Assembly: GCF_000340965.1 (NCBI RefSeq)
Contig: NZ_ANAY01000013.1
Coordinates: 1-64,000, forward strand
DNA length: 64,000 nucleotides
Direction of reading: 5' to 3'
From: Nocardiopsis kunsanensis DSM 44524
GTDB taxonomy: Bacteria; Actinomycetota; Actinomycetes; Streptosporangiales; Streptosporangiaceae
Shown: positions 17,469 to 26,815 of the stretch, one piece after another
Layout of the letters: every line of letters begins with the position of its first letter
Position numbering within the stretch: the stretch's first letter is position 1
Notes under the pieces: model-generated
What the model was told of the DNA's origin: nothing
Databases searched by the model: none
What the model saw: only the letters and a program-made list of their open reading frames with translations
Program-made: the position numbers and the translations under genes

Positions 17469-19560
17469 GGCACCCCGTGTGCGGTTGTTCGCCGCTTCCC
17501 GACTGGGTCTGCTCACGATGTGGTCGTTCCTGCGGTCCCCGCTCACAGCGGCGGCGCTGGTCGCGCTCGTGCTCATCCCGCTGCTTTACTCGGGGATGTA
17601 CCTGTGGTCGTTCTGGGACCCCTTCGACCGTGCCGAGCACATGCCGGTGGCGCTGGTCAACGAGGACGAGCCGGTCGTGGTCGACGGGGAACAGGTCGAC
17701 ATCGGCGGCGAGCTGACCGACGAGCTCCTGGACCGCGGCGACCTCGACTGGCACCTGGTGGAGGCCGACGATGCGGCCTCGGGGGTGCAGGAGGGCGAGT
17801 ACTACGTCTCCCTCACCATCCCCCCGAACTTCAGCGAGGACCTCACCTCGCCCTCCCGCGACCACGAGGGCCCCACCCGTTCCCTGCTGGTCGCCAACTA
17901 CAACGACGCCAACGGCTACGTCGTACGCCAGATCACGGGCAGTGCGTTCGAAGCGGTCCGCAGGGCGGCGGCACAGGAGGCCACCAGCGACTACTTCGAC
18001 GAGATCTTCATGGGGTTCAACGACGTCCAGGGCAGGACCGAGGAGGCGGCCGAGGGGGCCGGAGAGCTCTCCACCGGCGCCGGCGACGCCGAGGAGGGCG
18101 CCGGTGAGCTGTCCGAGGGCGCGGGCCGGGTCCACGAGGGGGCCGGGGAGCTGGACGAGGGTCTGACCGAGCTCCTGAAGGGCTCGCGCACCCTGGCCAC
18201 GGGCACCGAGGCCGCTTCCGAGGAGGTCGGGGGCCAGGTCGAGCGCCTCGACGAGTTCGCCGACGAGTGGCAGCCGCGCGCGGAGGACGACCTCCCTGCC
18301 CTCCAGGAACGGGCCGAGGCAGTGGCGGAGAGCTCCGCAGAGCTGTCCACCGCCCTGGAAGCGCTGCCGGAGGAGACCGAGACCGAGGAGCTGGCCGAGC
18401 TCGACCGGCGCCTGGGTGAGTTCCTGGAGAAGAACCCGGGACTGGCCGACGAGTACCCGGAGGCCCACGAGATCCTCCTCGACGTGCAGGACGGCCTCGA
18501 CACCGCCCTGTCGCTGGCGGGTTTCGTGGAGGACCACCGTTCCGACATCGACGACGCCGCCGAGACAGCGGCGGCGGTCAGCTCCACCGCATCGGCCCTG
18601 GCCGAGGATCTGCCGGATCTGGTGGAGAAGGCCGGCACGGCGCGCGAACGCGCCGACGAACTGGCCGAGGGCCTGGACGAGCTCTCCACGGGGGCGGGCG
18701 ACCTGCGCGACGGCCTGGTCGAGGCCTCTTCGGGCGCGAGCGACCTCGACGAGGGGTTGGGCTCGCTCAGCGGCGGCGCCTCCGACCTGCACGAGGGCCT
18801 GGGAGAGCTGGCCGGAGGGGCGGACGAACTCGCCGAGGGACTCGACGAGGGGGCCGAGGAGATCCCGACCTACTCCGACCAGGGCAGGGCCGACGCGGCT
18901 GAGATGATGAGCGAACCGGTCTCGTTGGACAGCGAGATCGACAACGAGGCCCCCGACTACGGGACCGGTTTCGCCCCGTTCTTCGTGCCCCTGTCGCTGT
19001 GGGTGGGTGCGATGATGGTGTTCATGGTGCTGCCGGCGCTGTCCTCACGAGCACTGTCGTCGGCCGCCCCGTCCTGGCGGGTGGCGCTTGCAGGCCGGGT
19101 CGTGCCGCTGATGCTGGGCTCCGGCCAGGTCCTGGTCATGATGGCGGTGCTCAGCGGGGGCCTGGGGCTCTCGGCACCGAACTGGCCCGCTCTGCTCGGG
19201 TTCCTGCTGCTGACCTCTGCGGCGTTCACGGTCACGGTGCAGTATCTGAACGTGAGGTTCGGTTCGGCCGGGCGTGTGGTCGCGCTGGTGCTGCTGGTCC
19301 TGCAGCTGACCTCGGCCGGGGGGACCTATCCGATCGAGACGAGCCCGGCGTTCTTCCAGGAGGTCGGGCCGTATCTGCCGCTGTACTGGGCGGTGACGGC
19401 CGTGCGGCAACTGCTGGCCGGGGGTGAGATGCTCCTGGTCGGGCAGGCGGTCGGGGTGATGTCGCTGTGGCTGCTCGTGCCGTTGGTGCTCACCTGGATC
19501 ACGGTCGAACGCAAGCGCACCCGGACGATGAAGTCGCTCCACCCGGCGCTGGAACTCTGA
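17446..19560 (+). CDS. YhgE/Pip-family membrane protein
   Basis: The product is 704 aa. GTG 17446 follows GGGAGG and lies inside the upstream ATPase gene. One membrane helix (about 40-60) is followed by an extracellular domain beginning MPVALVNEDEP, typical of the YhgE N-terminal domain. Residues 220-510 are a long array of heptad-like units such as GAGELSEGA and LDEGL, predicted coiled coil. Five or six C-terminal membrane segments (from FAPFFVPLSLWVGAMM onward) resemble the ABC-2 permease fold. Relatives include the phage infection protein Pip and type VII secretion-associated proteins. With the neighbouring ATPase it looks like an ABC-2-type exporter or envelope organiser. Confidence 0.88.
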   Translation: MPTGRRREAPRVRLFAASRLGLLTMWSFLRSPLTAAALVALVLIPLLYSGMYLWSFWDPFDRAEHMPVALVNEDEPVVVDGEQVDIGGELTDELLDRGDLDWHLVEADDAASGVQEGEYYVSLTIPPNFSEDLTSPSRDHEGPTRSLLVANYNDANGYVVRQITGSAFEAVRRAAAQEATSDYFDEIFMGFNDVQGRTEEAAEGAGELSTGAGDAEEGAGELSEGAGRVHEGAGELDEGLTELLKGSRTLATGTEAASEEVGGQVERLDEFADEWQPRAEDDLPALQERAEAVAESSAELSTALEALPEETETEELAELDRRLGEFLEKNPGLADEYPEAHEILLDVQDGLDTALSLAGFVEDHRSDIDDAAETAAAVSSTASALAEDLPDLVEKAGTARERADELAEGLDELSTGAGDLRDGLVEASSGASDLDEGLGSLSGGASDLHEGLGELAGGADELAEGLDEGAEEIPTYSDQGRADAAEMMSEPVSLDSEIDNEAPDYGTGFAPFFVPLSLWVGAMMVFMVLPALSSRALSSAAPSWRVALAGRVVPLMLGSGQVLVMMAVLSGGLGLSAPNWPALLGFLLLTSAAFTVTVQYLNVRFGSAGRVVALVLLVLQLTSAGGTYPIETSPAFFQEVGPYLPLYWAVTAVRQLLAGGEMLLVGQAVGVMSLWLLVPLVLTWITVERKRTRTMKSLHPALEL

Positions 19561-19580
19561 GAGAGCCCCGCCCCTGGCGG

Positions 19581-19617
19581 CCCTGCGGGTGTGTTCCCCG
19601 TGACCACGCCCGCAGGG
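19581..19617 (+). terminator. Hairpin after YhgE gene
   Basis: CCCTGCGGG (19581-19589) pairs perfectly with CCCGCAGGG (19609-19617) 20 bp after the stop codon. It may only attenuate, because the TetR gene follows on the same strand. Confidence 0.6.
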
Positions 19618-19726
19618 TGCACAATGGACGGTCGACCCCTCCCGGGCCGTCCCCGGTCCCGCACCCCGTGTGCCGTCACCAGGAAGGAGCGGGCGCGTTC
19701 CCTCCCGGGGCGTGCCCCGGACGAGG

Positions 19727-20353
19727 ATGAGTACGAGCACCCCGCGCCGCGGACGCGCCTCCGGCCGTCGTGAGGCCACCCGGCAGCGCCTCTTCGACGC
19801 CGCGTTGTCGTTGATCGCCGAGCACGGATACGACGTCACCACCGTCGACGAGATCGCCGAACGGGCCGGTGTGGCCAAGGGCACCGTCTACTACAACTTC
19901 GGCGGCAAGGAGGAGCTCTACACCGCGCTGTTGGAGTGGGGGGTCACGCGTCTGGCCGAGACCCTGCGCGAAGCGGTCCCGCCGCCGGAGGAGGGCGTGG
20001 ACGAGCGCGATTCGTTGATCCGGGTCCTGCGCGCGGGGGTGGTCTTCATCGGCACGCACGAGGAACTGGCGCGGATGCTCATGGCCGAGTCCTGGCGCAC
20101 CAACCGTTCCTGGTACGCGACCGTGCACCAGCTGCGTACCGAGGCGATCGGTGTCATCACCGGCCAGTTGGAACAATTGGCCGGGCGGGGCCGCCTGCGG
20201 CCGGACCTGGACACGGACCTGGCCGGCTCGGCTCTGTTCGGCATGGTTGTGACGGTGGCGTTGAACTGGCGTAATCTCCAACCTGAGCGGCCCGTCGAGG
20301 ACATCCACACCACCCTGGCCCACATGGCCGACGGCCTGATCGGTCCCGCGTAG
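19727..20353 (+). CDS. TetR-family transcriptional regulator
   Basis: The product is 208 aa. ATG 19727 overlaps GACGAGG; an upstream frame adds 19 residues of doubtful value. The N-terminal helix-turn-helix is clear (TRQRLFDAALSLIAEHGYDVTTVDEIAERAGVAKG, ending in the recognition-helix signature TVYYNF). The C-terminal ligand domain is of the type frequent beside efflux and ABC-2 genes. Its position directly after the ABC/YhgE pair suggests it controls that operon. The inducer is unknown. Confidence 0.9.
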   Translation: MSTSTPRRGRASGRREATRQRLFDAALSLIAEHGYDVTTVDEIAERAGVAKGTVYYNFGGKEELYTALLEWGVTRLAETLREAVPPPEEGVDERDSLIRVLRAGVVFIGTHEELARMLMAESWRTNRSWYATVHQLRTEAIGVITGQLEQLAGRGRLRPDLDTDLAGSALFGMVVTVALNWRNLQPERPVEDIHTTLAHMADGLIGPA

Positions 20354-20429
20354 GGAACGGTCCGGCCGGGGCTGCCGGTGCGTGCCCGACGCGCCCCCTC
20401 ACTGCCGTCCCCCCGAGAGGATCCGTTCC

Positions 20430-20825
20430 ATGGCCGCGCTGTATCCCTTGTTCCCCGTGTTGGCCGGTCTCGTGCTGTTGTGGTTCGTCACCCGGGACAC
20501 CCGGGTGGAGCTGCGGTTGCTCCGCCACGGTGTGCGTGCCAAGGGCCGGGTCATCGGCTACACCGAGACCTCGACCTCGGCGCGTATGGTCGTGCAGTTC
20601 CGGACCGAGGACGGGGTGGAGGTGCACGCCGAGCACGAGAACACCGGGTGGGCGGCCTCGCGTTCGGGCGAGATCGTCACCGTCTCCTACGACCCCGATG
20701 CCCCCGAGCGGGCCCGGATCGTGTCGGGTCCCTGGATGACGCACTACGTGCGGGGGCTCTTCGCCGCGCTGGGCCTGTGCCTGACCTCCGCGGGCCTGCT
20801 GTTGGGGTATCTGGCCTGGACCTGA
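20430..20825 (+). CDS. Small membrane protein, DUF3592-like
   Basis: The product is 131 aa. ATG 20430 follows AGAGGA. One N-terminal membrane helix (residues 4-22) is followed by a short beta-rich soluble domain containing the pattern RAKGRVIGY and VTVSYDPDAPERARI, then a C-terminal membrane helix (105-128). This is the usual DUF3592 layout. The function of the family is unknown. It lies 76 bp after the TetR gene on the same strand. Confidence 0.75.
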   Translation: MAALYPLFPVLAGLVLLWFVTRDTRVELRLLRHGVRAKGRVIGYTETSTSARMVVQFRTEDGVEVHAEHENTGWAASRSGEIVTVSYDPDAPERARIVSGPWMTHYVRGLFAALGLCLTSAGLLLGYLAWT

Positions 20826-20867
20826 ACCGGTGCGGGCGGGCCTTCCGGTACGGATCACCGGCACGGA

Positions 20868-21983
20868 TCAGCGGCCCGGCGCGGTCCCGGATCCGGTCCC
20901 GGCCCCGGCGGGTGCGGGCCCGGGTTCACGGTGGCGTACGAGCCGGGTGGGCAACGTCCCGGTGAGGGTCGCCCGGGTGGTGACCCGGGTCCCGGTGGCC
21001 AGGTCGGCGAGGCCGGCCCGGTCGGGGCGCAGGAGTGCGGTACTGGTGTGCACCGCGACGAGGACCGGGGCGAGCCAGAGCGGCGCGAGCACGAGGGCCA
21101 TGGCGACCGGCAGCGGCAGCAGGAGCGCGCGCACCAGGACCCGCCACCGTGCGGCCGAGTGCGTGGAACGCGCTTCGGCCAGCCCCAGGTGAAGGGCGGC
21201 CCCTCCGGGGGTGGTGCGGTCGCGGCGCAGCTGCGGAAGTACTGCGGCGCCCACGACGGCGACGGCCAGGAGCACGGTACCGGCGGCCTCGGGCGAGGGT
21301 TCCCAGTCCGTCCACAGACGGACCAGGGCGAGGGCGGAGGCGGCACCGAACCACCACAGTCCCAGGTCCACCAGACCGGACAGGAGCCGCCGGGCCAGCC
21401 CGGGGACGGCGCTGTCGGGCACGGCGCCGGGCCAGCCCCGGGCCAGGCGTCCGGGTCCGGTCCCCAGGGCCAGGCGTGCGGTGAGCCAGCCCAGGAGTGT
21501 GCCCAGCACACCCATGGCCACCAGGAGCCACGAGGTCTCGGCGTAGGCGCAGGGGTAGACACCCAGGAGTCCGGTTCCGCGGACGGCGCCCACGGCCAGG
21601 GAGAGTGCCGTTCCCAGGGCCAGGGTGGTCAACGGCCCGCGGCGGAACCGGTGTCTGGCGAGCAGGCCCACGGGCAGGAAGACCGCGGCGACCAGGGCGA
21701 GTTCGGTCAGGCCGTGTCCGGAGGCGGGCGGGGCTGCGGGTTCGGCGGTGCGGACGCAGAGCCCGTCGGTGTGGGTGGGCAGCGGCCAGACGGCGTATGC
21801 GACCAGCGCGGTGCCCGAGTAGAGCGCCAGGAGGGTGAGTTGTCCCGGTAGCCCGGTCATCGGCCCGTAACGTGTGTGCTGTGCGCGCAAGTAGAGCGCG
21901 GCCCCGGCCACCACCAGCAGCGGTACCAGCGCCACGGCCGCCTCGACGGCGGCCGGTCCCCCGGTGTCGAAGGGTCGACCCAT
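20868..21983 (-). CDS. VanZ-like/RDD fusion membrane protein
   Basis: The product is 371 aa. The N-terminal ~175 residues contain five membrane segments with the layout of VanZ-like proteins, including YAVWPLPT and paired Cys in an outer loop. The C-terminal part begins with ARRLLSGLVDLGLWWF and has the features of an RDD domain (RLLSGLVD, HLGLAEARS, LLRPDRAGLADLATGT). Fusions of these two domains occur in actinomycetes. VanZ-like proteins have been linked to glycopeptide tolerance, but the role here is unknown. Start 21983 has GGAGG about 11 nt upstream. A Pro/Gly/Ala tail ends the protein. Confidence 0.78.
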   Translation of the reverse strand: MGRPFDTGGPAAVEAAVALVPLLVVAGAALYLRAQHTRYGPMTGLPGQLTLLALYSGTALVAYAVWPLPTHTDGLCVRTAEPAAPPASGHGLTELALVAAVFLPVGLLARHRFRRGPLTTLALGTALSLAVGAVRGTGLLGVYPCAYAETSWLLVAMGVLGTLLGWLTARLALGTGPGRLARGWPGAVPDSAVPGLARRLLSGLVDLGLWWFGAASALALVRLWTDWEPSPEAAGTVLLAVAVVGAAVLPQLRRDRTTPGGAALHLGLAEARSTHSAARWRVLVRALLLPLPVAMALVLAPLWLAPVLVAVHTSTALLRPDRAGLADLATGTRVTTRATLTGTLPTRLVRHREPGPAPAGAGTGSGTAPGR

Positions 21984-22513
21984 GCTTTGCCCGCCTCCAC
22001 CCGACGTCGTTGGGCGCCCCGACGGGGCGTGTTCCGATGGGCCACGCTAGCGGGCCCGGAGGAGGACCGGCGGTCGATCGGGAAAATCTCCCTCCGGGGG
22101 CGTTCGGAGGTTCTGCATCGGCTGTCGGATCCCTTGCGATACAGGGGCTTCCCGCACTTGAGAGGCCTTGGGACACCATTACTCGACCATATGTGACCTT
22201 TGCCCCAATGTAGCATTGTGTAGTCGGTTGTATTCCGAGACGTTATGCGTCCTCGGCTGGACATACGCGTCCGTCATGGCAGACTGCCGACATCCCCCGC
22301 ATCACCCGCCGATTCCGGGGCGAGATACGATTCCCAACGCCATAAGCCGCGTTAGTGGTTACCCTACGGTAGTCCCGCGTCACACCCCAGGCCGGGCCGC
22401 CGCGCCCCAGGGATCGTCCCCGAACCCGCACCCCGAGCGGGTCCCCCAGGTGCCCTCAGCACCCGGCGACACACCGCACCCGATGAACTTCGACGCGGAT
22501 CGACAGGAGAACC
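21984..22513. promoter_or_regulatory. 530-bp divergent region upstream of the conservon
   Basis: No gene is seen. The stretch 22180-22270 is AT-richer than its surroundings and probably holds promoters for the VanZ/RDD gene and cvnA. A short inverted repeat, TACC-ctac-GGTA, lies near 22360. AGGAG precedes the cvnA GTG by 5 nt. Confidence 0.4.
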
Positions 22514-25138
22514 GTGCAGGCAGTACCCAAGCGACGTGGGCGCAGTATCACCGCCCGCATCCGCGCGATGGTCATGATCCCCACCAGCGCACTGTTCGCG
22601 CTGTGGCTGATCCTCACCGGCGTCCTCGGCACCTGGGCCGGGTTCCAGCTCATCCTCGCCAACGCCACCGAGGACCTCGTCACCCCCTCGGCCGTCGGCC
22701 TCGTCGATGCCATGGGGGAACGCTCGGCCACCATCGCCTACATCGAGAACCCCGAGGACGCGCAGCTCTCGCAGGAACTCGCCGAGGCGCGCGCGTCCAC
22801 CGACGACTCCCTGGGCACCATCGTCGAGGACCTCATCGGCTTCGCCGACATGTCGCCCGGCGAGGGCGGCATGCACATCGAGATGCTGCACGACATGTAC
22901 AGCGACATCGACCAGATCCGGAGCGCTGTCGACTCCGGTGAGGCCGGCCGCGCCGAGGTCCTGGACTACTACAACGAGCTCATCCTGCACGGCGCCGACA
23001 GCTTCGACTCCCAGGGCCGTGAGGGCAACAGCGGCGACGCCGTCAGCCCCGGTTTCAGCGCCATCTACACCTTCCGTATGGTCGACACCCTCGCCAAGGC
23101 CGACGCACAGATCGCCCGCGCTCTCAACACCGGCGAACTCACCGTCGAGGACCAGCGCGAGTTCACCCGTCTCGTGGGCTCCTACGAAGGCTTCATCGAG
23201 GCCAACTCCCGCTACCTGTCCGACGAGCAGCTCGAGCGGCACGAGGCCGTTCTCGACAGCCCCGAGTGGGAGCGCCTCAAGGAGTACGAGCAGGAGATCA
23301 TCGACCGCCGGGTCGAGAGCGACACCGTCACCGACCCGATCACCCTCGAACCCGAGTCCGTCGACGACCTGACCATGCCCGTGGAGGCCGACGAGTGGCG
23401 CGAGGCCTACCAGCCGGTCCTGGAGGAGTTCACCGCCATCGGCGCCGCCGAGGCCGAGTACGCCGCCGCCATGACCCGCTCGGGCGCCAACACCTGGGTC
23501 ATCATCGCCATTGCCGGAAGCCTCGGCGTGGCCGCCGTCATCACCGGTGCGACGTTCCTGGCCCGCCGCTCCTCCCGAGAGCTCACCGGCCAGCTCCTCA
23601 AGCTGCGTGACGACTCCGAGACCCTGGCACGCGAACAGCTGCCCGATCTCATGGCCAGGCTCCACCGGGGCGAGCGTGTGGACACCAAGGCCTCGATGCC
23701 CGAGCTGGAACGTTCCGACGACGAGATCGGCGACGTCGCCGAGGCCTTCAACACCGCCCAGCGCGCCGCCGTCGACGAGGCCGTGCAGCAGACCGAGCTG
23801 CGCCAGGGCGTCAACCGTGTCTTCCTCAACATCGCCCACCGCAGCCAGACCCTGGTCCACCGCCAGCTGCGCCTGCTGGACAGGATGGAGCGCGAGCAGG
23901 AGGACCCCGACCAGCTCTCCCAGCTGTTCAAGCTCGACCACCTGGCGACCCGTTCCCGCCGCAACGCCGAGAACCTGTTGATCCTGGGCGGGGAGGCCCC
24001 CGGCCGTACCTGGCACCGTCCCATGCCGCTCATCGACGTGCTGCGCGGTGCCATCTCCGAGTCCGGCGACTACACCCGGGTCAAGCGCCAGCGCCTCGCC
24101 CGCGTGAACCTCAACGGCCCCGCGGTCGCCGACGTCATCCACCTGGTCGCCGAGCTCGTCGACAACGCGACCATGTTCTCGCCCCCGCACACCAGCGTGC
24201 GGTTGAGCAGCGAAGACGTTCCCAACGGCGTCACCGTCGAGATCGAGGACCGCGGTCTGGGCATGTCCGACGGCGAGCTCGCCTCGGCCAACAGCCTGCT
24301 GGCCGAGCCGCCCGAGTTCGACGTCATGCGGCTCAACGAGAAGATGCGCCTGGGCCTGTTCGTGGTCTCGCGCCTGGCCCACCGCCACGGCATCAAGGTG
24401 CATCTGCGTGCATCGCCCTACGGCGGTGTACAGGCCATCGTGCTGCTGCCCCAGGAGCTCATCTCCGGTGACCGCGCCTCGCTCCCCGCTTCCCCGGACA
24501 CCAGCGAGGACATCTGGGAGATCCGCCGGGCCACCGGAGACAGAAGGGGTTCCGCCGAGTCCTCCGGTTCCGCCGAGTCGGCGGAGCAGGAGACCGAACA
24601 GCCCAGGCCCGTACTGACCTCGGTGCCGTCCCGGACCGGCGACTCCGACGAGCAGAACGAGGAGCCCGGCTCCCCGGCCCCGCAGGACGAAGGCGGCAAC
24701 GGCGGGTCCGCCACCGGCGCTCCCCCCTCCGGCACCGACGTTCTCGCCGAGTCCCCTGAGCAGCCCGGCCCGCAGGAGTCGGGCGCCGCGAACGGCTCCG
24801 CCCCGTCGCGGCCCCCGCTGCCCACCCGTACCTCCAAGATCGCCGCTGTACCCGTCGAAGGGGAGAACTCGAACGAGAGATCCGGTCCCGACGACGACGC
24901 CCAAGGACGCCCCTCCCTGCCCAAGCGGCGCCCCCAGGAGAACCTGGCCCCCCAGCTGGCCGCCGACCCCGCTCCGTCCGGCGCCGAGGAATCTCTCTCC
25001 GGAGGTCCGTCCGGCGGTGAGATGAACAGTGCCGAACGACTGGCGCGCCTGCGCAAGAACATGTCCGCGTTCCAGAAGGGCACTGACCGCGGACGGCGCG
25101 ACGGCAAGCAGACCCACGAGACCGACAAGGACGAGTGA
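22514..25138 (+). CDS. cvnA: Conservon sensor kinase CvnA (nitrate/nitrite-sensing-type)
   Basis: The product is 874 aa from GTG 22514 with AGGAG 5 nt upstream. A first membrane helix (20-45), an extracytoplasmic NIT-type helical sensor domain (50-325), a second helix (333-355) and a HAMP-like linker precede the cytoplasmic part. The dimerisation region (VNRVFLNIAHRSQTLVHRQL) lacks a classical H-box. The ATPase domain is intact: N box AELVDNATMFSPP, G box EDRGLGM, and RLGLFVV. The last ~280 residues are a disordered Pro/Ser/Glu tail with the short conserved motif RPPLPTR and a C-terminal MNSAERLARLRKNM. In Streptomyces the four Cvn proteins act together as a prokaryotic G-protein-coupled-like signalling system. 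The kinase may not phosphorylate a response regulator. Confidence 0.93.
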   Translation: MQAVPKRRGRSITARIRAMVMIPTSALFALWLILTGVLGTWAGFQLILANATEDLVTPSAVGLVDAMGERSATIAYIENPEDAQLSQELAEARASTDDSLGTIVEDLIGFADMSPGEGGMHIEMLHDMYSDIDQIRSAVDSGEAGRAEVLDYYNELILHGADSFDSQGREGNSGDAVSPGFSAIYTFRMVDTLAKADAQIARALNTGELTVEDQREFTRLVGSYEGFIEANSRYLSDEQLERHEAVLDSPEWERLKEYEQEIIDRRVESDTVTDPITLEPESVDDLTMPVEADEWREAYQPVLEEFTAIGAAEAEYAAAMTRSGANTWVIIAIAGSLGVAAVITGATFLARRSSRELTGQLLKLRDDSETLAREQLPDLMARLHRGERVDTKASMPELERSDDEIGDVAEAFNTAQRAAVDEAVQQTELRQGVNRVFLNIAHRSQTLVHRQLRLLDRMEREQEDPDQLSQLFKLDHLATRSRRNAENLLILGGEAPGRTWHRPMPLIDVLRGAISESGDYTRVKRQRLARVNLNGPAVADVIHLVAELVDNATMFSPPHTSVRLSSEDVPNGVTVEIEDRGLGMSDGELASANSLLAEPPEFDVMRLNEKMRLGLFVVSRLAHRHGIKVHLRASPYGGVQAIVLLPQELISGDRASLPASPDTSEDIWEIRRATGDRRGSAESSGSAESAEQETEQPRPVLTSVPSRTGDSDEQNEEPGSPAPQDEGGNGGSATGAPPSGTDVLAESPEQPGPQESGAANGSAPSRPPLPTRTSKIAAVPVEGENSNERSGPDDDAQGRPSLPKRRPQENLAPQLAADPAPSGAEESLSGGPSGGEMNSAERLARLRKNMSAFQKGTDRGRRDGKQTHETDKDE

Positions 25139-25140
25139 CC

Positions 25141-25596
25141 GTGACGAGTACCCCCGAGAGCGTCGAGCCCGGAAACGGAAACGCCGCGGGCAAGAAGGAC
25201 ATCAACTGGCTTCTGGACGAGCTGCTCGACCGTGCGGTCGGCTCTCGGCACGCCATCGTCCTGTCCGCCGACGGACTGCTGATCGGACGCTCCAATGAGC
25301 TGATCAAGGAAGACGCCGAGCACCTGTCCGCGGTGGCCTCGGCCTTCCAGAGCCTGGCCCGGGGCACAGGCCGCCACTTCGGCGGGGGCGAGGTCCTCCA
25401 GACCGTCGTGGAGATGGAGAACGCATACCTCTTCGTCACCGGCGCCGGACGTGGAGCCTGCCTCGCGGTCATCGCGGAGGAGAGTTCCGACGTCGGCATG
25501 ATCGCCTACGAGATGAATGTGCTGGTCGAACAGGTCGGCCGCTACCTCGACGCCGCTCCCCGCAGCGAGAACGCGTCCGGGGAAGCCACGCGATAG
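25141..25596 (+). CDS. cvnB: Conservon roadblock/LC7 protein CvnB
   Basis: The product is 151 aa from GTG 25141; GTG 25135, overlapping the cvnA stop, is an alternative. A single roadblock/LC7 domain runs from INWLLDELLD to LVEQVGRYL (about residues 20-135). Such proteins are cofactors for Ras-like GTPases and here would regulate CvnD. It starts within a few bases of the cvnA stop, consistent with coupled translation. Confidence 0.92.
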   Translation: MTSTPESVEPGNGNAAGKKDINWLLDELLDRAVGSRHAIVLSADGLLIGRSNELIKEDAEHLSAVASAFQSLARGTGRHFGGGEVLQTVVEMENAYLFVTGAGRGACLAVIAEESSDVGMIAYEMNVLVEQVGRYLDAAPRSENASGEATR

Positions 25597-25604
25597 GGGA
25601 CAGC

Positions 25605-26078
25605 ATGCAAGCACACGACGACTACGGTCATGAGGACCGGCCGCACCACCTCCCCATACGGGAGGCGGGTGGCGGTCGGCCCCGTCCGGCCCCGCAACCG
25701 GAGGAGCAAGCCCCTCCCGAGCCCCCGTCCGGCCCCGACGCCGGTCCTCTGGTCCGGCCGTACGTGATCGCTCAGGGACGCGACCACGCCGACACCGTCA
25801 AGCTCGACATGATCAGCGTCGTCATCGCGGCCAAGCGCGCCGAGGTCGACGAGATGGAGCTGGAACCGGAACAGCTGCGCATCCTGGAGCTGTGCCGGCG
25901 CCCCCAGTCGGTGGCCGAGGTGTCCGCCCACCTGGAGATCCCGGTCGCGGTCGTCAAGGTCCTGCTCAGCGATCTCCTCAACCGCGGGCTGGCCCTGGCC
26001 CGCGCTCCTTACACAGCGAAGAGCCCGGTCAGCCGGGACGTACTCCAGGCGGTTCTCGATGGCATCCAGAGACTCTGA
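25605..26078 (+). CDS. cvnC: Conservon DUF742 protein CvnC
   Basis: The product is 157 aa. ATG 25605 follows AGGGGAC. The N-terminal third is Pro/His-rich and variable. From LVRPYVIAQGR on, residues 49-157 are a DUF742 domain with a winged-helix-like pattern (ILELCRRPQSVAEVSAHLEIPVAVV split over two helices) ending in LQAVLDGIQRL. It overlaps cvnD by 20 bp. Members interact with the other Cvn proteins at the membrane; DNA binding has not been shown. Confidence 0.92.
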   Translation: MQAHDDYGHEDRPHHLPIREAGGGRPRPAPQPEEQAPPEPPSGPDAGPLVRPYVIAQGRDHADTVKLDMISVVIAAKRAEVDEMELEPEQLRILELCRRPQSVAEVSAHLEIPVAVVKVLLSDLLNRGLALARAPYTAKSPVSRDVLQAVLDGIQRL

Positions 26079-26637
26079 CACGCAGGCCCCGGTCCCCTCC
26101 GCACTGAAGATCCTCGTCGCGGGCGGTTTCGGGGCCGGCAAGACCACTTTGGTCGGATCGGTCAGCGAGATCGCCCCGCTGAGTACCGAGGAGGTGATGA
26201 CCGAGGCCAGCTACGGGGTCGACGACCTGTCCGGGGTGGAGACCAAGTCCACCACCACGGTCGCACTGGACTTCGGGCGCATCACCATCACCGATTCCCT
26301 CGTGCTGTACCTGTTCGGCACCCCCGGCCAGGAACGGTTCTGGTTCATGTGGGAGGAACTGTCGGAGGGCGCGCTCGGCGCGGTCGTGCTCGCCGACACC
26401 CGGCGGCTGGAGACCTGCTTCGCCTCGGTGGACTTCTTCGAGCGGCGCGGTGTGCCGTTCGTGGTCGCGGTCAACTGCTTCGAGGGCGCCCACCTGTACA
26501 AGACCGACGAGGTGCGCGATGCGCTGAGTCTCGATCCGTCGATCCCGGTGGTCCTGGCCGATGCCCGCAGACGCGAGTCCTCCAAAGAGGTGCTGTTGAC
26601 CCTGGTCAACCGGGTCGCCGACCAGATGGCCGCCTGA
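26059..26637 (+). CDS. cvnD: Conservon small GTPase CvnD
   Basis: The product is 192 aa, starting inside cvnC. The P-loop GGFGAGKTT (about 22-30), a Thr-rich switch region (ETKSTTTVALDFGR), the DxxG-like FGTPGQERF and the guanine-specificity segment VAVNCFEG identify a MglA/Rab-like GTPase of the conservon type. It is the signalling output of the cvnABCD unit. A strong terminator follows, so the downstream oxygenase genes have their own promoter. Confidence 0.93.
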   Translation: MASRDSDTQAPVPSALKILVAGGFGAGKTTLVGSVSEIAPLSTEEVMTEASYGVDDLSGVETKSTTTVALDFGRITITDSLVLYLFGTPGQERFWFMWEELSEGALGAVVLADTRRLETCFASVDFFERRGVPFVVAVNCFEGAHLYKTDEVRDALSLDPSIPVVLADARRRESSKEVLLTLVNRVADQMAA

Positions 26638-26649
26638 GAGGCGACACCC

Positions 26650-26675
26650 TCCGGGCCCCGTACGCGGGGCCCGGA
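26650..26675 (+). terminator. Terminator after cvnD
   Basis: TCCGGGCCCCG and CGGGGCCCGGA form a perfect 11-bp stem with a 4-nt loop (TACG), 13 bp after the cvnD stop. Confidence 0.75.
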
Positions 26676-26688
26676 ATGCCCTCATCCT

Positions 26689-26716
26689 TTGGACACGCGG
26701 GCCTTCCGGGTAAAGT
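26689..26716 (+). promoter_or_regulatory. Candidate promoter for the MpaB-like gene pair
   Basis: TTGGAC (26689-26694) and TAAAGT (26711-26716) are separated by 16 bp, a plausible vegetative promoter between the cvnD terminator and the first oxygenase gene. Confidence 0.5.
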
Positions 26717-26815
26717 ACGCCCACAGGTACCCCCGCAACGACGGGGTCCCCGAGCAACCCGATGACCGCGATCCCGTCATGGCGGGTCGCACGAAGGCGA
26801 GTGGAGTTCGTCCAC

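Noticed and set aside
22364-25117. 917-codon frame antisense to cvnA
   Set aside because: It is a Gly/Val/Leu-rich mirror of the conservon kinase, which has all family motifs on the plus strand.
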